A stretch of DNA of 64,000 bases from Isoetes taiwanensis. Its lineage: Eukaryota > Streptophyta > Lycopodiopsida > Isoetales > Isoetaceae. A program made the translations under genes and the position numbers. Shown piece after piece: positions 34,676 through 46,696 of this stretch (its first letter is position 1; each line of letters starts with the position of its first letter). A model generated the notes under the pieces. The model saw only the letters and a program-made list of their open reading frames with translations. It was not told the origin of the DNA and did not search any database. Location: positions 388,944 through 452,943 of the forward strand of contig JAJEKV010000002.1 in the NCBI GenBank assembly GCA_021234155.1. The letters are read 5' to 3'.

Positions 34676-35160
34676 CGAGGATCTACATAGAAACTTGAAG
34701 AATCTAAAGAAATCTTGGGATCTCAAGATCTTAAGCAATAATGGAAAAATTTGAAGAGAAACTTAAAGAGAATATGGAAATCTCAAGAGAATCTTTGAGA
34801 ATCTAGTAGAATCTAAGAGATATATCTGTGTATTTGGCTTCTAGCTGGATTTGTACAGTCCCTAACTCGTACAGGCCCTACATAGTACAAAGACTTGTTT
34901 ATATATAAAATTACTTTGGATGCCCCCATGGAATAGATATCTATATATTCAAATGAATCTAGGCTGTTTATTTGAAAAGCGGCGAGGTGGCAAACTTGCA
35001 ACCGTCGGATTTTAATGAGGGCATCCATGGGCATGCATGGGGCATGCCCCCCCATCTCATTACCGTTGGATATGGTGGGAGGCAAAAATTCCTATCCATT
35101 GATTATTTTTTTTGAAAATGCAAGGAAGGTGTCTTTTTTTAGGGCTTTTGATCACGCTCA
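34676..35160. repeat. Short GAATCT array, tail motif and head block, copy 3
   Basis: Combines the elements described at 28110 and 28350 in the same order and spacing. Confidence 0.75.
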
Positions 35161-35209
35161 TTGAAATTAGAGTTTAAATCCCTAATCGTCATTAGCAAGC
35201 CGCAACGCT

Positions 35210-35785
35210 TAAATGCAGAGTATGCCATTTGGAAACGTGTCAACCTTTGGGGCTCGTGCATTGATGGGCACAGAGCCAAAATTCTCGCAACTTGCGCAGA
35301 AATTTGTGCCAGAGCTCTTCTCTCGCTTTCTCCATCTCTCGACCGCCATAGGCCGTGCTTCATGAAGTTTTTTATGAAGTTTTCAATGGTGCTGGGATTA
35401 AAAGGTAGGTTTTGATGGAAGCGGCATGGCCTAGGCTTCAATATGAGCTCCACAGAGGACATGAAAATTCCTACAATGCGCAAGTAGCGTACTTGACTTG
35501 AAGCAGTAAGCTTTAGATGCAGGAGGTCTATTTGCACGAGATTCTATTGTAAGCAGGTTAGTAGAAATGAGATTCGGAGATGACAGCACTGCAGATGTGT
35601 TTCTCACTCTTTCATCTGATGTGTTTCTCACTCTTCCGGTGTGCCCAACTTCCACAATATGAATTGCGGGTTCCATAAGGGTAGCTTCTCCAAAGGCCTT
35701 TGTCGGATTGTGAAAAACTCGAGTTTGGGTACCGAAGCAAGAAGCAAGGCATCCAGCAGGTCGGATTTAATGCAAGAGCAGGTAA
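35210..35785 (+). pseudogene. Captured exons, unidentified (copy 3)
   Basis: Counterpart of 28640-29218. Unlike copy 2, the start reads GCTTAAATGCAG, and several CTG/CAG sites differ (for example TTGCGCAG against TTGCAGCAG). Confidence 0.35.
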
Positions 35786-35856
35786 GGTTTAATCCAAAGA
35801 ACTAGTCTTGAACTCGCCATTATTCTTTACTAAAAATGCATTCTGGCATGCATTTC

Positions 35857-36011
35857 GTATGGAAGATTGGTAGCTGTGACAGATCTGAACGGATCCGGAC
35901 GTATAATTTTGCACAAGGACGTGTCACAGATGACCGTGGTGGGCATGACACAACATTCAATTGAGAAAATCTTTTGCTGTGGCGGGTCTTGATGCCTTTA
36001 TTGATGCTTAA
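35857..36011 (+). pseudogene. Release-factor fragment (copy 3)
   Basis: Counterpart of 29288-29440. The RSERIRTYN and GRVTDDR segments are intact, followed by a changed stretch (TTTTGCTGTGGC) where copy 2 reads TTACAGGGCGAG. Confidence 0.65.
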
Positions 36012-36365
36012 GTTGCTTTGAGTAGAATCTTAAATACCGGTCTCATTTGAGGTTTATTGCCATGGATATCAACAGGGAAAACTTTGAACATAGATCCCTA
36101 GAGGCACCGCGACAACATAAAAGATCCCAAAATTTTGATGGTGCGTTGATTTATGCATATTACTTTTGCCGCACACTTTTATGTTACGAGATCGAGCCAT
36201 GCAAATCCAGATAAGCATCATATTGTGGTTGTACTTTCACTTTTGTTGATTTCTATATCCAAGTTTTCGTGATGCATTTATACTTGAGTTTACTGCATTT
36301 TCATCTTTTGGAAATGGGTCTTGGCGTGATCTCTAATGTTGTATCGATGATAGGTTTTGCCGCAT

Positions 36366-37230
36366 CCTTAATTTACAGACAAGCAAATGCAAGACTCCAA
36401 GTAAAGGAGACTTCAAGTAGATTGGGCTCTGTTTATCAATGTGCTGGTTGTGATTCTTTCCACTCGCACCCTGGAGATCGTGTTATTCAAAAGGTATGCA
36501 GAATTTTTCAGTGTTAAATACGATGATCCCGAAAAGGGCTGGTCCTAGTACTTGCATACATCGTATAGTTTGATATGTGGTATGTTGGATCTCAAGAATG
36601 ACAGTGCAAGATATGTGCCTGGGACTGGACCCACAATTCTTTCTCAATGCAAACAATGTGAGAAGCATTTTAATATTGGTCGTCCTATTTGGGCAGCTCC
36701 AATTCATGATGCAAAGTAGGTTGATTTGATCGCTTTCAAATGTTAACGCTCCTCTTTCCTCTTTGCGGGAGCTTCCCCGATGTACCTATGCATTTGAGCT
36801 TGCATGGAATGAGTGCAACTTCTAAATGCACTCCCCTTCTGTTATATTTTGATCTATTGTTATTAATGCTAGTTAGCGGGTTTCAAGAACGGATAATAAT
36901 CCACTCAGTTTAAAGAGTGATGCTCCAATGAGTGTGCTATGGGACATTACGCGTTGCTGGGTATGCATTATTTTTGTTGGGGTATGCATGTTTTTGCAAG
37001 TATATGCATCTCATGTATTTTTCTAATGACGCATGCTTCTTCAGGTAAGAGCTCATCTTGCGAAGGAATCGAATGAAGTGACTCCTGCAAGCATAATCTT
37101 GAGCCAAACTATTCAGAATTTAGATTCTTGAGGAGGAAGCAACATCCCAGGAAAGCAAACATATCACCATGTTGCTGAAGCATTGTTCATACCAAAGCAA
37201 ATCGCTAAAAGCCAAGCAACTCAAGGGTTA
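36366..37230 (+). pseudogene. TRM1: TRM1 gene fragment (copy 3)
   Basis: Exon a ends at 36493, exon b is about 36597-36715, exon c lies near 36770-36962 and exon d starts near 37046. Same retained introns as copy 2, with extra small indels. Confidence 0.7.
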
Positions 37231-38089
37231 AAATGCATACCGTAAAAATGCAAACAAATCAAAAATGCATTCGGCCAAAAAATCAAGGCAAGAATATATC
37301 CATGTTAGAAAATGTAATCTAAAATTGGTCATTATGGCGTCCATTCTTATCTAGTATGGTTAATAACGCTCCCATGCAAAGATGTTTGAACAGCCCCTAT
37401 GAAATGTTTTTAGAAATGTAAGCCTCTTAATTTTTATGCATAACAGAGTCCAATCGCATGAATAGTCCATCTTTTAGGGAAAAAACTACAAAATACCCTT
37501 ATGTTTTGACATATTTTCTCATATACCCCTAACTTTTAAAAATTTATGGAATGCCCCTGGTCAACATACAATGTATTTTGTAGTTTTGATAATTGTTGAA
37601 ATACCCTTATGTTTTGACATAATTCCTCAAATGCCCTTATGTTTCCTTCAAATTCACAAAATACCCTTGATACCGACTGCGGGCAAATTCCCTCGATCCT
37701 TACCGTGGTCGGAGCTTAAGAATCGATGATGGGTTAGCCGGGTTTGCGGTGAATCGGATCCTTGTTCCAAAGGGCTTCGCACAATTGCATGGTAATAACA
37801 ATAATCGGCAAAATCAGTGCGAAATCAGGAATTGATTGATGCGAAATAAGTGTCATGTTGCTGGTGCGAATTCAAAATCGGCTGATAGCTCGAAATCAGA
37901 ATCGCTGCTACTGGTGCACCCTCCAATCGAACTCTGTGCCACCGAAAATTTGTTGGTCTGTGCAAGAGAAAAAGCTTTTCTAGAAAAAGGCGGGAGCGAA
38001 AATGAACCGCTTGCACAAGGGCATTCAGTAAAATACGCAAAAATACGAGGGCATCATGTGATATATAAAATTATACAAGGCCAAATACG

Positions 38090-39184
38090 CTGGACTCTAA
38101 ATCATAGTGTTTAATGACCATAAGAAATCTTTTTATTCTAAACTAGACTCTAAATCATAGTGTTTAACGAGTTGGAGCAAATTCGTGTAGAAATTGGATA
38201 GGATCAAGGCCCATGAAAAAAAGACATTTTTTTGGCCATTTTTACATCATAGATTAAAAGCAAAGTGTGAAACAACCTCATTGTGCTCATCATTGGAGTC
38301 GGTAGTGTGATAATTGTGACATAGGACTGTCCCATGGAATCCATAATGTAAACTAAATTAAATTCACTTCTGTGGAGAAAAGAACTACAATAGCTTAGGT
38401 TAATTTTATAACAATTGGGCAACACGCGCAAAAAGAAAGAAACGGTCTTCCATCACTAAAGATAAAACGTCCCATTTTGGTTTGGGTAGGTTTAGTTCTT
38501 ACTTTTAAGAAATACGACTATGTTCCCATGCGCCACTAATGGGCATAGAAAATCAAAGCAGTAGATATGATGTGACTATGAAAATGAAAGCAGGGGGCTA
38601 ACTTGGCATAAAAAATCAATGCATGGCAAGGAATCCCCATTTTTTAAAACTTTAAGCTGGACCTGGAAGCAGTGATCAACTTATGCTACGGTCTAGATCA
38701 CTTATACGGGTACTGATCAACTATAAAGGTAGGGTTAAAGTCGATGTGGCATTGTCAAGGGAAAACATGGTAAATACCTTGATGTTATTAAAGATTGGCC
38801 ATGAGCAAGCAGTTGGCAATTTAACGGCGATTCAAATGGTTAAAGCATTTTGATGCCTTCTTTGTTGTGCATCTTGAAAGACATACAATTAATGTTGTAT
38901 ATGTCCCTAAAACATTTTGATGCCTTCTTTGTTGTGCATCTTGAAAGACATGTAATTAACGTTGTATATATCCCTGTATAAATATAACCACTTCACTACA
39001 TTTATTATCCACATGACTGAATATACCTAACTTTTTTTATGGGAGTCTTTGAGCATACATTTATTTAGGCGAAGATCTTGAGCACATGTTTCTTTAGAGG
39101 ATTTGGGCTTGGCTCTTTTGCGGTTGCTGCTACGGGCCATCCGTTTTGGTAGCCTATAGTACTAGTATCAAAGCCCGTTTAGTT
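38090..39184. other. Non-repeat DNA after the tandem array
   Basis: No gene recognised. Two small tandem duplications are present: CTCTAAATCATAGTGTTTAA (near 38095 and 38149) and a 68-bp unit with TTGATGCCTTCTTTGTTGTG (about 38848-38980). Confidence 0.5.
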
Positions 39185-39189
39185 CATAG

Positions 39190-39490
39190 TAATCTTGGAG
39201 AATCTTTAGGAATCACAAAAGAATCGTTGAGAATCTAGGGGAATATTGATGGAATCTTGAATAATATAGGAGGATCTACATAGAAACTTGAAGAATCTAG
39301 AGAAATCTTGGGATCTCAAGATCTTAAGGAATAATGGAAAAATCTGAAGAGAATCTTAAGGAATTTATGGAAATCTCAAGAGAATCTTAGAGAATCCAGT
39401 AGAATCTAAGAGATATATCTCTGTATTTGGCTTCTAGTTGGATTTGTACAGTCCCTAACTCGTACAGGCCCTACATAGTACAAAGACTTG
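39190..39490. repeat. GAATCT array with end motif
   Basis: Short array followed by the conserved tail GTACAGTCCCTAACTCGTAC and CTACATAGTACAAAGAC. Matches 43940-44225 closely. Confidence 0.8.
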
Positions 39491-39524
39491 TATAATAATA
39501 TATATACATACTTACATATATATA

Positions 39525-39600
39525 TCCGAAGAAAAGAGAACTCTTGCGGTATAAATCTATACGGAGAAACGGTATAAATTTATACCGAATTGCATATATA
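39525..39600. repeat. Fragment with the GGTATAAATTTATACC palindrome
   Basis: Two copies, one perfect and one with a changed base (GCGGTATAAATCTATACGG), lie in a short stretch missing from related repeats. They link this locus to the Helitron-like palindrome array at 8005-8318. Confidence 0.7.
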
Positions 39601-39608
39601 TATAAAAC

Positions 39609-41809
39609 GTTTATCATAATATATATAAAATTACTTTGGATGCCCCCATGGAATAGATATCTATATATTCAAATCGATCTTGGCCGTTCGTTTGAAAATA
39701 GGTAAGGTGGTGAATATATAGCCATTGGATCTCCATGGGGTGCATGCATGGGCATGCATGGGGGCATGCACCACATCCCCAAGCCATTGGATCTAAAGGG
39801 GAAAAGAAATCCTAGCCCTTAAATTTTGTGAGGAAGGTGCAAGAAGGTGCCAAAAAGTGGATTTGGTGCAGCAGATTATAACCGTTAGATCAAAGGGTGA
39901 GGATAAATCCTAGCCCTTAACTTTTTATATTAAATTGATTTTTTTTAAAGAGGTGAGGTGGCACTCTCATTAATAAAAAGTTAAAAAGCATTTATGAATG
40001 CACCTTCCAAGAAGCTTCTTTTTTTTAATCGCATTCAAAGGCACATAACTTGCAGTACAGAGGTCGGATGACGGTGAGACCTATGTCATTGGATCCTTCT
40101 CGTCGAGAGCTTTCCAATGACTGGTGCTTTGGCACTATTCCGTTGCAATTGGAGCCAACGTGATCAGATTCTAAGAATCTTATTAAAATCTTAGACCTTT
40201 ACGAAATCTATGGTAATTTAAGGGAATCTTCATGGGATCTTTATGAATCTAGAGGAATCTCAACAGAACCTTGGGAAATCTGAAGAATCTCAAGAGAATC
40301 TTCAGGATTCTTGGGAGAATCTTTGTGAATCTAGGGAATCCTCATAATATCTCAGGGAAGCTAAGAGAATCTACATAGAATGTTGGGGAATGTAGAGGAA
40401 TTTTGGAATAGTCTTTGGGAATTTATGGAATCTCAAGAGAATCTTAGGGACTATGGGAACCTCAAGAGGATCTATGGAAATCTAGTGGAATCTTCATAGC
40501 ATCTTAGAGAATCAAGGAGAATCTTGGAGAATCTATATGAATCTTGAGAGAATAGTTCGGGATATAGGGGAATCTCGATGGAATCTTTAAGAATCTAGGG
40601 GAATCTTGACGAAATCTTGGAGAATTTAAGGAAATCTTCATAGGATCCAAAGGAATCTACATAGAATTGTGGGGAATCTAGGTGAATCTTGGGACAATCT
40701 TTGAGGATCTATGGGAATCTCGAGAGAATTTATGGAACCCTAGGGAATCTTCATATATATATAAAATTACTTTGGATGCCCCCATGGAATAGATATCTAT
40801 ATATTCAAATCGATCTTGGCCGTTCGTTTGAAAATAGGTGAGGTGGTGAATATATAGCCATTGGATCTCCATGGGGTGCATGCATGGGCATGCATGGGGG
40901 CATGCACCACATCCCCAAGCCATTGGATCTAAAGGGGAGAAGAAATCCTAGCCCTTAAATTTTGTGAGGAAGGTGCAAGAAGGTGCCAAAAAGTGGATTT
41001 GGTGCAGCAGATTATAACCGTTAGATCAAAGGGTGAGGATAAATCCTAGCCCTTAACTTTTTATATTAAATTGATTTTTTTTTTAAAGAGGTGAGGTGGC
41101 AGTCTCATTAATAAAAAGTTAAAAAGCATTTATGAATGCACCTTCCAAGAAGCTTCTTTTTTTAATCGCATTCAAAGGCACATAACTTGCAGTACAGAGG
41201 TCGGATGACGGTGAGACCTATGCCATTGGATCCTTCTCGTCGAGAGCTTTCCAATGACTGGTGCTTTGGCACTATTCCGTTGCAATTGGAGCCAACGTGA
41301 TCAGATTCTAAGTATCTTATTAAAATCTTAGACCTTTACGAAATCAAGAGAATCTTCAGGATTCTTGGGAGAATCTTTGTGAATCTAGGGAATCCTCATA
41401 ATATCTCAGGGAAGCTAAGAGAATCTACATAGAATGTTGGGGAATGTAGAGGAATCTTGGAATAGTCTTTGGGAATTTATGGAATCTCAAGAGAATCTTA
41501 GGGACTATGGGAACCTCAAGAGGATCTATGGGAATCTAGGGGAATCTTCATAGCATCTTAGAGAATCAAGGAGAATCTTGGAGAATCTATATGAATCTTG
41601 AGAGAATAGTTTGGGATATAGGGGAATCTCGATGGAATCTTTAAGAATCTAGGGGAATCTTGACGAAATCTTGGAGAATTTAAGGAAATCTTCATAGGAT
41701 CCAAAGGAATCTACATAGAATTGTGGGGAATCTAGGTGAATCTTGGGACAATCTTTGAGGATCTATGGGAATCTCGAGAGAATTTATGGAACCCTAGGGA
41801 ATCTTCATA
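39609..41809. repeat. Tandem duplication of head block plus GAATCT array
   Basis: 39609-40754 is repeated at 40755-41809. Both begin ATATATAAAATTACTTTGGA and run through the same head block and array, ending GAACCCTAGGGAATCTTCAT. The second copy lacks about 80 bp of array near 41344. Confidence 0.85.
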
Positions 41810-43490
41810 GAATATTTGAGAATCTAGGTGAACCTTGATAGGATCTTAGAGAATCTAGGAGAATCTACGTAGAATCTTTAAAAATCTAGGGGAATCTAGA
41901 TGGAATCTTTTAGATTCTATAGGAATCTTGATGATATCTCAATCTTCATAGTATCTAAGGGAATCTAAAGGAATCTCAATAAAATCTTTAGGAATCTAGG
42001 GGAATCTTGATGAAATCTTTGAGAAACTATAGGAATCTTCATAGAATCGAAGGGAATCAAGAGACTATACAAAGAATTATGAAAAATCTAGATGAATCTC
42101 GGGGCAATCTCTAGGAATCTAGGGGAATTTCAAGAGGATGTAAGGATATCGAAGGGAATCTTCATAGAATATTTGAAAATCTAGGGGACTCTTCTTAGGA
42201 TCTTAGAGAATCTGGGAGAATCTACATAGAATCTTGGGGAATTTATGTGAATCTTGAGAGAATATTTGGGGATCTCGATGGGATCTTTAAGATTCTAGGG
42301 GAATCTGATGGAATCTTGGAGAGCATAAGCGAATCTACATATGATCTAAAGGAATCTTCTTAAAATCTTTAGTAATCGAGGTGAATCCCTGGGAATCTTG
42401 ATGAAATCTTGGAGAACCTAAAGGAATCTTCATAGAATCTAGGAGAATCTAAAAGAATCTTCATAAAATCTTTGGGAATTGTGGAGAATCTAGAAGAATC
42501 TTTATAGAATCTATGGGAATCCAAGATAATCTACATAGAACCATGGGGAATCTGGGTGAATCTTGAGAGGCATCTTTAGGAATGTAGGGGGATCTCGAAA
42601 GAATTTATAAGAACCTAGGAAATCTTCATAGAAATATTTGATAATATAGGGGAATCTTGATAGAATCTTAGAGAATCTAAGAAAATATACATAGAATCTT
42701 GAGAAAACTATGTGAATCTTGAGAAAATCTAGGAGAATCTTCATGGAATCTTGGAGAACCCAAGGGAATCTTTCTATGATCTAAAGGAATCTAAAGGAAT
42801 CTTCATAAAATCCTTAGGAATCTAGGGAATCTTGATGAAATCATGGAGAACCTAAAGGAATCTTTATATAAGCCAAGGGAATTCAAGAGAATCTACATAG
42901 AATCGTGGGGAATTTTGGGGCATCTTTGGGTATCTCGAGAGAATTTATGGGAATCTGGGGAATCTTCATAGAATATTTGAGAATCTATATAGAATCTTGG
43001 GAAGTCCATGTGAATCTTGGGAGAATCTTTGGGAATCTAGGAGAATCTAGAAGAAACTAGGGGAATCTTGATCGAATCTAAGGAAATTTTCATATGACCT
43101 AAAAGAATCTTTAAGAATCTGGAGGAATCTTGATGAAATCTTATAGAACTTAAAGGAATCTTCATAGAATCTAAAGGAATCCAAGAGAATCTACATAGAA
43201 TCCTAGGGAGTCTAGGTGTATCTTGAGACAATCTTTGGGAATCTAGGGCAATCTCAATAGAATCTATGAGAATCTATGGGAATCTTAGAAAAATATTTGA
43301 GAATTTAGGGAATCCAAGGAAATCTTCATAAAATCTTCGATAATATAGGGGAATCTAGGGGAATCTTTATCAAAATTGAATGAATCTAGGAATCTACATA
43401 GAATCATGCGAATCTTGGAATAGTTTTTAGAAATCTAGAAAAATCTCTGTAGAATCTTAAAAATCTAGGGAAATCTTTCACACTGGTGTA
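41310..43490. repeat. GAATCT minisatellite, longest array
   Basis: About 2.2 kb of degenerate GAATCT-based repeats. Words such as GGAATCTTCATAGAATCT and GAATCTTGATGAAATCTTGG recur at irregular 20-40 bp spacing. Ends with TTTCACACTGGTGTATTTT, as at 14310. No gene. Confidence 0.9.
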
Positions 43491-43499
43491 TTTTACAGG

Positions 43500-44240
43500 G
43501 CCGGCTTCACACAATGCTTCATAGGGTGGATTTGGTGTTGCCAATCTTTAGTCGTTAGACCAAAAGGGAAGGAAAAATCCTAAAGGAGGTGAGGTGGCAC
43601 CGTCATAAGTAAAAAAGTAATGAGGTGGCAAAAGCATATTTACAAATGCATTTTCTAGGAAGCTTCCTTTTTCGTAACGGCCTTCAAAATCCCGTAACTT
43701 GCAGCAGAGGGGTCGGCTGAAGGTGAGGCCTAAATTTTTGGATTCCTCTCATCGAGAGCTTTCCAATGCGTGATGCTTTGGCATCATTCTGTCGCAGTTG
43801 GAGCCAATGTAATTGTATTCTAAGAATCCTCTTGGAATCTTAGAATTTTTATGGAATCTACAGTAATTTATGGGAATCTAAGGGAATCTCCATAAAATCT
43901 TTGAGATTGTAGAAGAATCTCAAGAGAATCTTGGAGAGGCTATAGGAATCACAACAGAATCTTTGAGAGTATAGGGGAATCTTAAAGGAATCTTAAAGAA
44001 TATCGGAGGATCTACATAGAAACTTGAAGAATCTAGAGAAATCTTGGGTTCTCAAGATCTTAAGGAATAATGGAAAAATCTGAAGAGAATCTTAAGGATT
44101 TTATGGAAATCTCAAGAGAATGAGAATCCAGTAGAATCTAAGAGATATATCTCTGCATTTGGCTTCTATTTGGATTTGTACAGTCCCTAACTCGTACCGG
44201 CCCTACATAGTAAAAAGACTTGTATATATATATATGTATA
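43500..44240. repeat. Partial head block, last GAATCT array and tail
   Basis: 43500-43815 is a head-block relative without the SINE (empty site). 43815-44150 is array. 44150-44225 is the conserved tail, followed by a (TA)n stretch. Confidence 0.75.
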
Positions 44241-44519
44241 TATATATATGCAGTCCAGAGGTAAAGTATATATCGTGTAAAATCGTTTGGGGTCTTTCTT
44301 ACTCGCCAAAGGGTTTGGCAACTGAAAACTACTAAAGTAACACACATAAGGGATAATTTTACACACTTTTCTTAGTTTTTTAGTCTAAAAAGTTCTAAAA
44401 TGGTTCTAAAATTTCTGAGCTTGTAATGCAATGTTAGAGCATAAAGTAGTCGAATCATGTTGTTATTTCTCCTTTTTTTTCTCTACATACATGCGAACTT
44501 CACTTCAGGCAGCTAAAAC

Positions 44520-44796
44520 ATTGCTACTAAAGGCAAAGATCTCCAAAATATTATGGTGACACAGGTGTTTGACTAGAAGGAAACTACTTGGTTTATCCAG
44601 AGGGGAGCGAGGAGTAGCAACCCCTCAGAAGTTTACCTATTTATTTACAAAATATTTAGGAAAGGGCAAGGCAGACGAATACTTCACTGTCAGAGAAATG
44701 TGCATGGTGCCCACTGCTACAGATGACGTAATTGTGATGAATATGCTCAACATTGCTAAGGAGATTGACTATCTCCTGAGCATCACCATGTTGTAG
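44520..44796 (+). pseudogene. Possible exon or gene fragment
   Basis: An open frame reads FTYLFTKYLGKGKADEYFTV and MCMVPTATDDVIVMNMLNIA to a stop at 44794-44796. It has protein-like composition, but there is no clear start and no recognised family. It lies 100 bp from a palindrome fragment and 0.6 kb inside a second Helitron-like end, so it may also be captured. Confidence 0.25.
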
Positions 44797-44879
44797 ATTG
44801 GTATGTGTGTTCAAAAATACATCTCCGAGAATAAAAAAGGAGGGCATGTAATCACATGGCTTCATTACTTCAACTTTTG

Positions 44880-45440
44880 TATCCTCGGTATAAATTTATA
44901 CTACATCATCAACTAAAACTTCAGCTTAACTACAAAATATCGTGGATGTATTGGTAATTGTAATACTATGTGATGCAAAAACAATGGTTTGTCATTCAAG
45001 AAGTTTGTTCAACTGCCTCCCAATGTGTTTTAAGGTCCATTAGGATGTTCAGCCAAAATGGTTGTGAAATAACAAATTTCCTGTCTTCTAAAACAGCTAA
45101 TATAAAAATTTTTAGGGACAAGGTACAAAAGCATCTAATTTCTTCATACGAATTTGCCCCATAGTAAATCTTTGAATTTCATTGTAGTTCTTTCCCCCTC
45201 TACAATGGGATTTTTTGTGTGTGTGTGTGTTTTTCCTTAATACTAAGTCTTCTTAAAATGTCTGTTTTCACGAGCAGTTTTATAAATCTTTGGACTAAAG
45301 GTAATAAAAAGGCCCTTTTTAGAGGGATTTCAGAATTTTATAAATTTTCAGAAGGAATCTTTCAAATGCACTTCTTAAATAAGTGCGTTTCATTTTAAAC
45401 CTTGTTAATAATCACCTTTGGTGGGCAGTCCATGGGATGG
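44880..45440 (+). mobile_element. Diverged relative of the Helitron-like element
   Basis: Contains GGTATAAATTTATAC (44886). On the reverse strand its right part reads GGTTTAAAATGAAACGCAC, TTTGAAAGATTCC and an AAAAAGGNCC(T) run, as at 7430-7540, ending in a partial hairpin (CACC/GGTG). It is the same family as 7307 but inverted, and the CTRR end is not preserved. Confidence 0.45.
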
Positions 45441-46696
45441 CACGAAGAATCTAGAAATACGTTTTGTTTGATGCCTTATTGATAATGTTGCCCATAATTG
45501 GTGTGAAGTACATTCGATTGCATAAAATATTTTTATTTGTTGTATATGTTCAAAGAAGATGATACCATTGTCATCTTGAATGGCATGTGCATCAAGAGTG
45601 GGGTAGGCGATGGGAGAGGACCAAAAGCACTACTCTTAGAGATATTAGAGACAATAACTTTAGTTACATAAAATAGTTTAGGTAGCGGTATAAGAAATTG
45701 CTTTATACTATATTCTAGATGAGAACCAAAAGGCTTTAAATTGAACATGATCTCTAGATAGAAATGTTGCATATTAATACAGTTTGGGGCAACTTGAGCG
45801 GAGAACTCTTAAAAGTTTACATACAATTTTTTGCAAGAATGTAAAGTATGATATGGGGCATGCTAGGGGGAGTGGTCCAGAAGAAAAGAATTAAGGCAAT
45901 GGGGAATTAAAAACCAATGGTTACAAGGGGCAAGATATTTTAATCAACCCTTAAAGGAAAGGGAGATATTTTTAAAGATAAGGAGAATATCTTATCTTAA
46001 AGGCAAATATCGAAATAGACTTCGTTCAAGCAAATTAAGCTTACCTTAAAACGGACGGAACAGGAGGAGATCGAAATAGCAAAAGCGACCACCTTTTTCT
46101 CCAACAAAAAGGTACGATTGGGCTATAACAGGAGACAACGACCAATAGCAGGGACGACAAGATTTCGAATCTGGCTTCCGGCTTCTGCAAATAGATCCGG
46201 CACTCTGAAAATACCTGTTCTTGATTCCGGCAGCAGCAACTTGGTCTTTGGTTGCTTCTTCTTAAATCCGACCTGCTTACCTCTGACTTAGCCGAAGATC
46301 TTGCAAAGCGGGACTTCTGAGTTTGCTTTGATTGCTGGTTTTCCTGGAAGGTCCGAGATTGAGACAAATTCTATTCTTTGGTGATGGTGTTTGAGCCCAT
46401 CTCAGCCAATACTATTGTAAGATTGGATTGTTCATAAGCTGAAGGGGATAATAGGCTATGATCAATTCCTTTCATTCTAATTCCCTTGGAAATTGCCTTA
46501 GTTCTATCTGGATCCGGTTGGGTGGAAACTGGATGCCCAAATCCTTTGGTTGTGGAAACCAAGCTATTTGTACTTATCTAAAGATTGTTATCTTCTTACT
46601 TTGTCTATACAATTGTTGTTCTAAGAGGCTACGCCTTTAAGTCCCCTTAAAGTGTATCAAGTGGTATCAGAGCCTATCGATTCTCAGATCTGATCA

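Larger units (their letters stand above)
31542..38089 (+). repeat. Tandem unit copy 3 (truncated at right junction)
   Basis: Same order as copy 2. It carries the duplicated stretch of about 130 bp at 32115-32360, shared with copy 1. It ends at GGCCAAATACG (38089), just before the right arm of the AT-rich inverted repeat, where unrelated sequence begins. Loss of that arm marks the end of the array. Confidence 0.85.

Noticed and set aside
46662-46674. Classing the gag element as Ty1/copia because of its Met primer site
   Set aside because: Both superfamilies use this primer; the gag domain looks Ty3-like, and pol is absent, so the primer does not decide.
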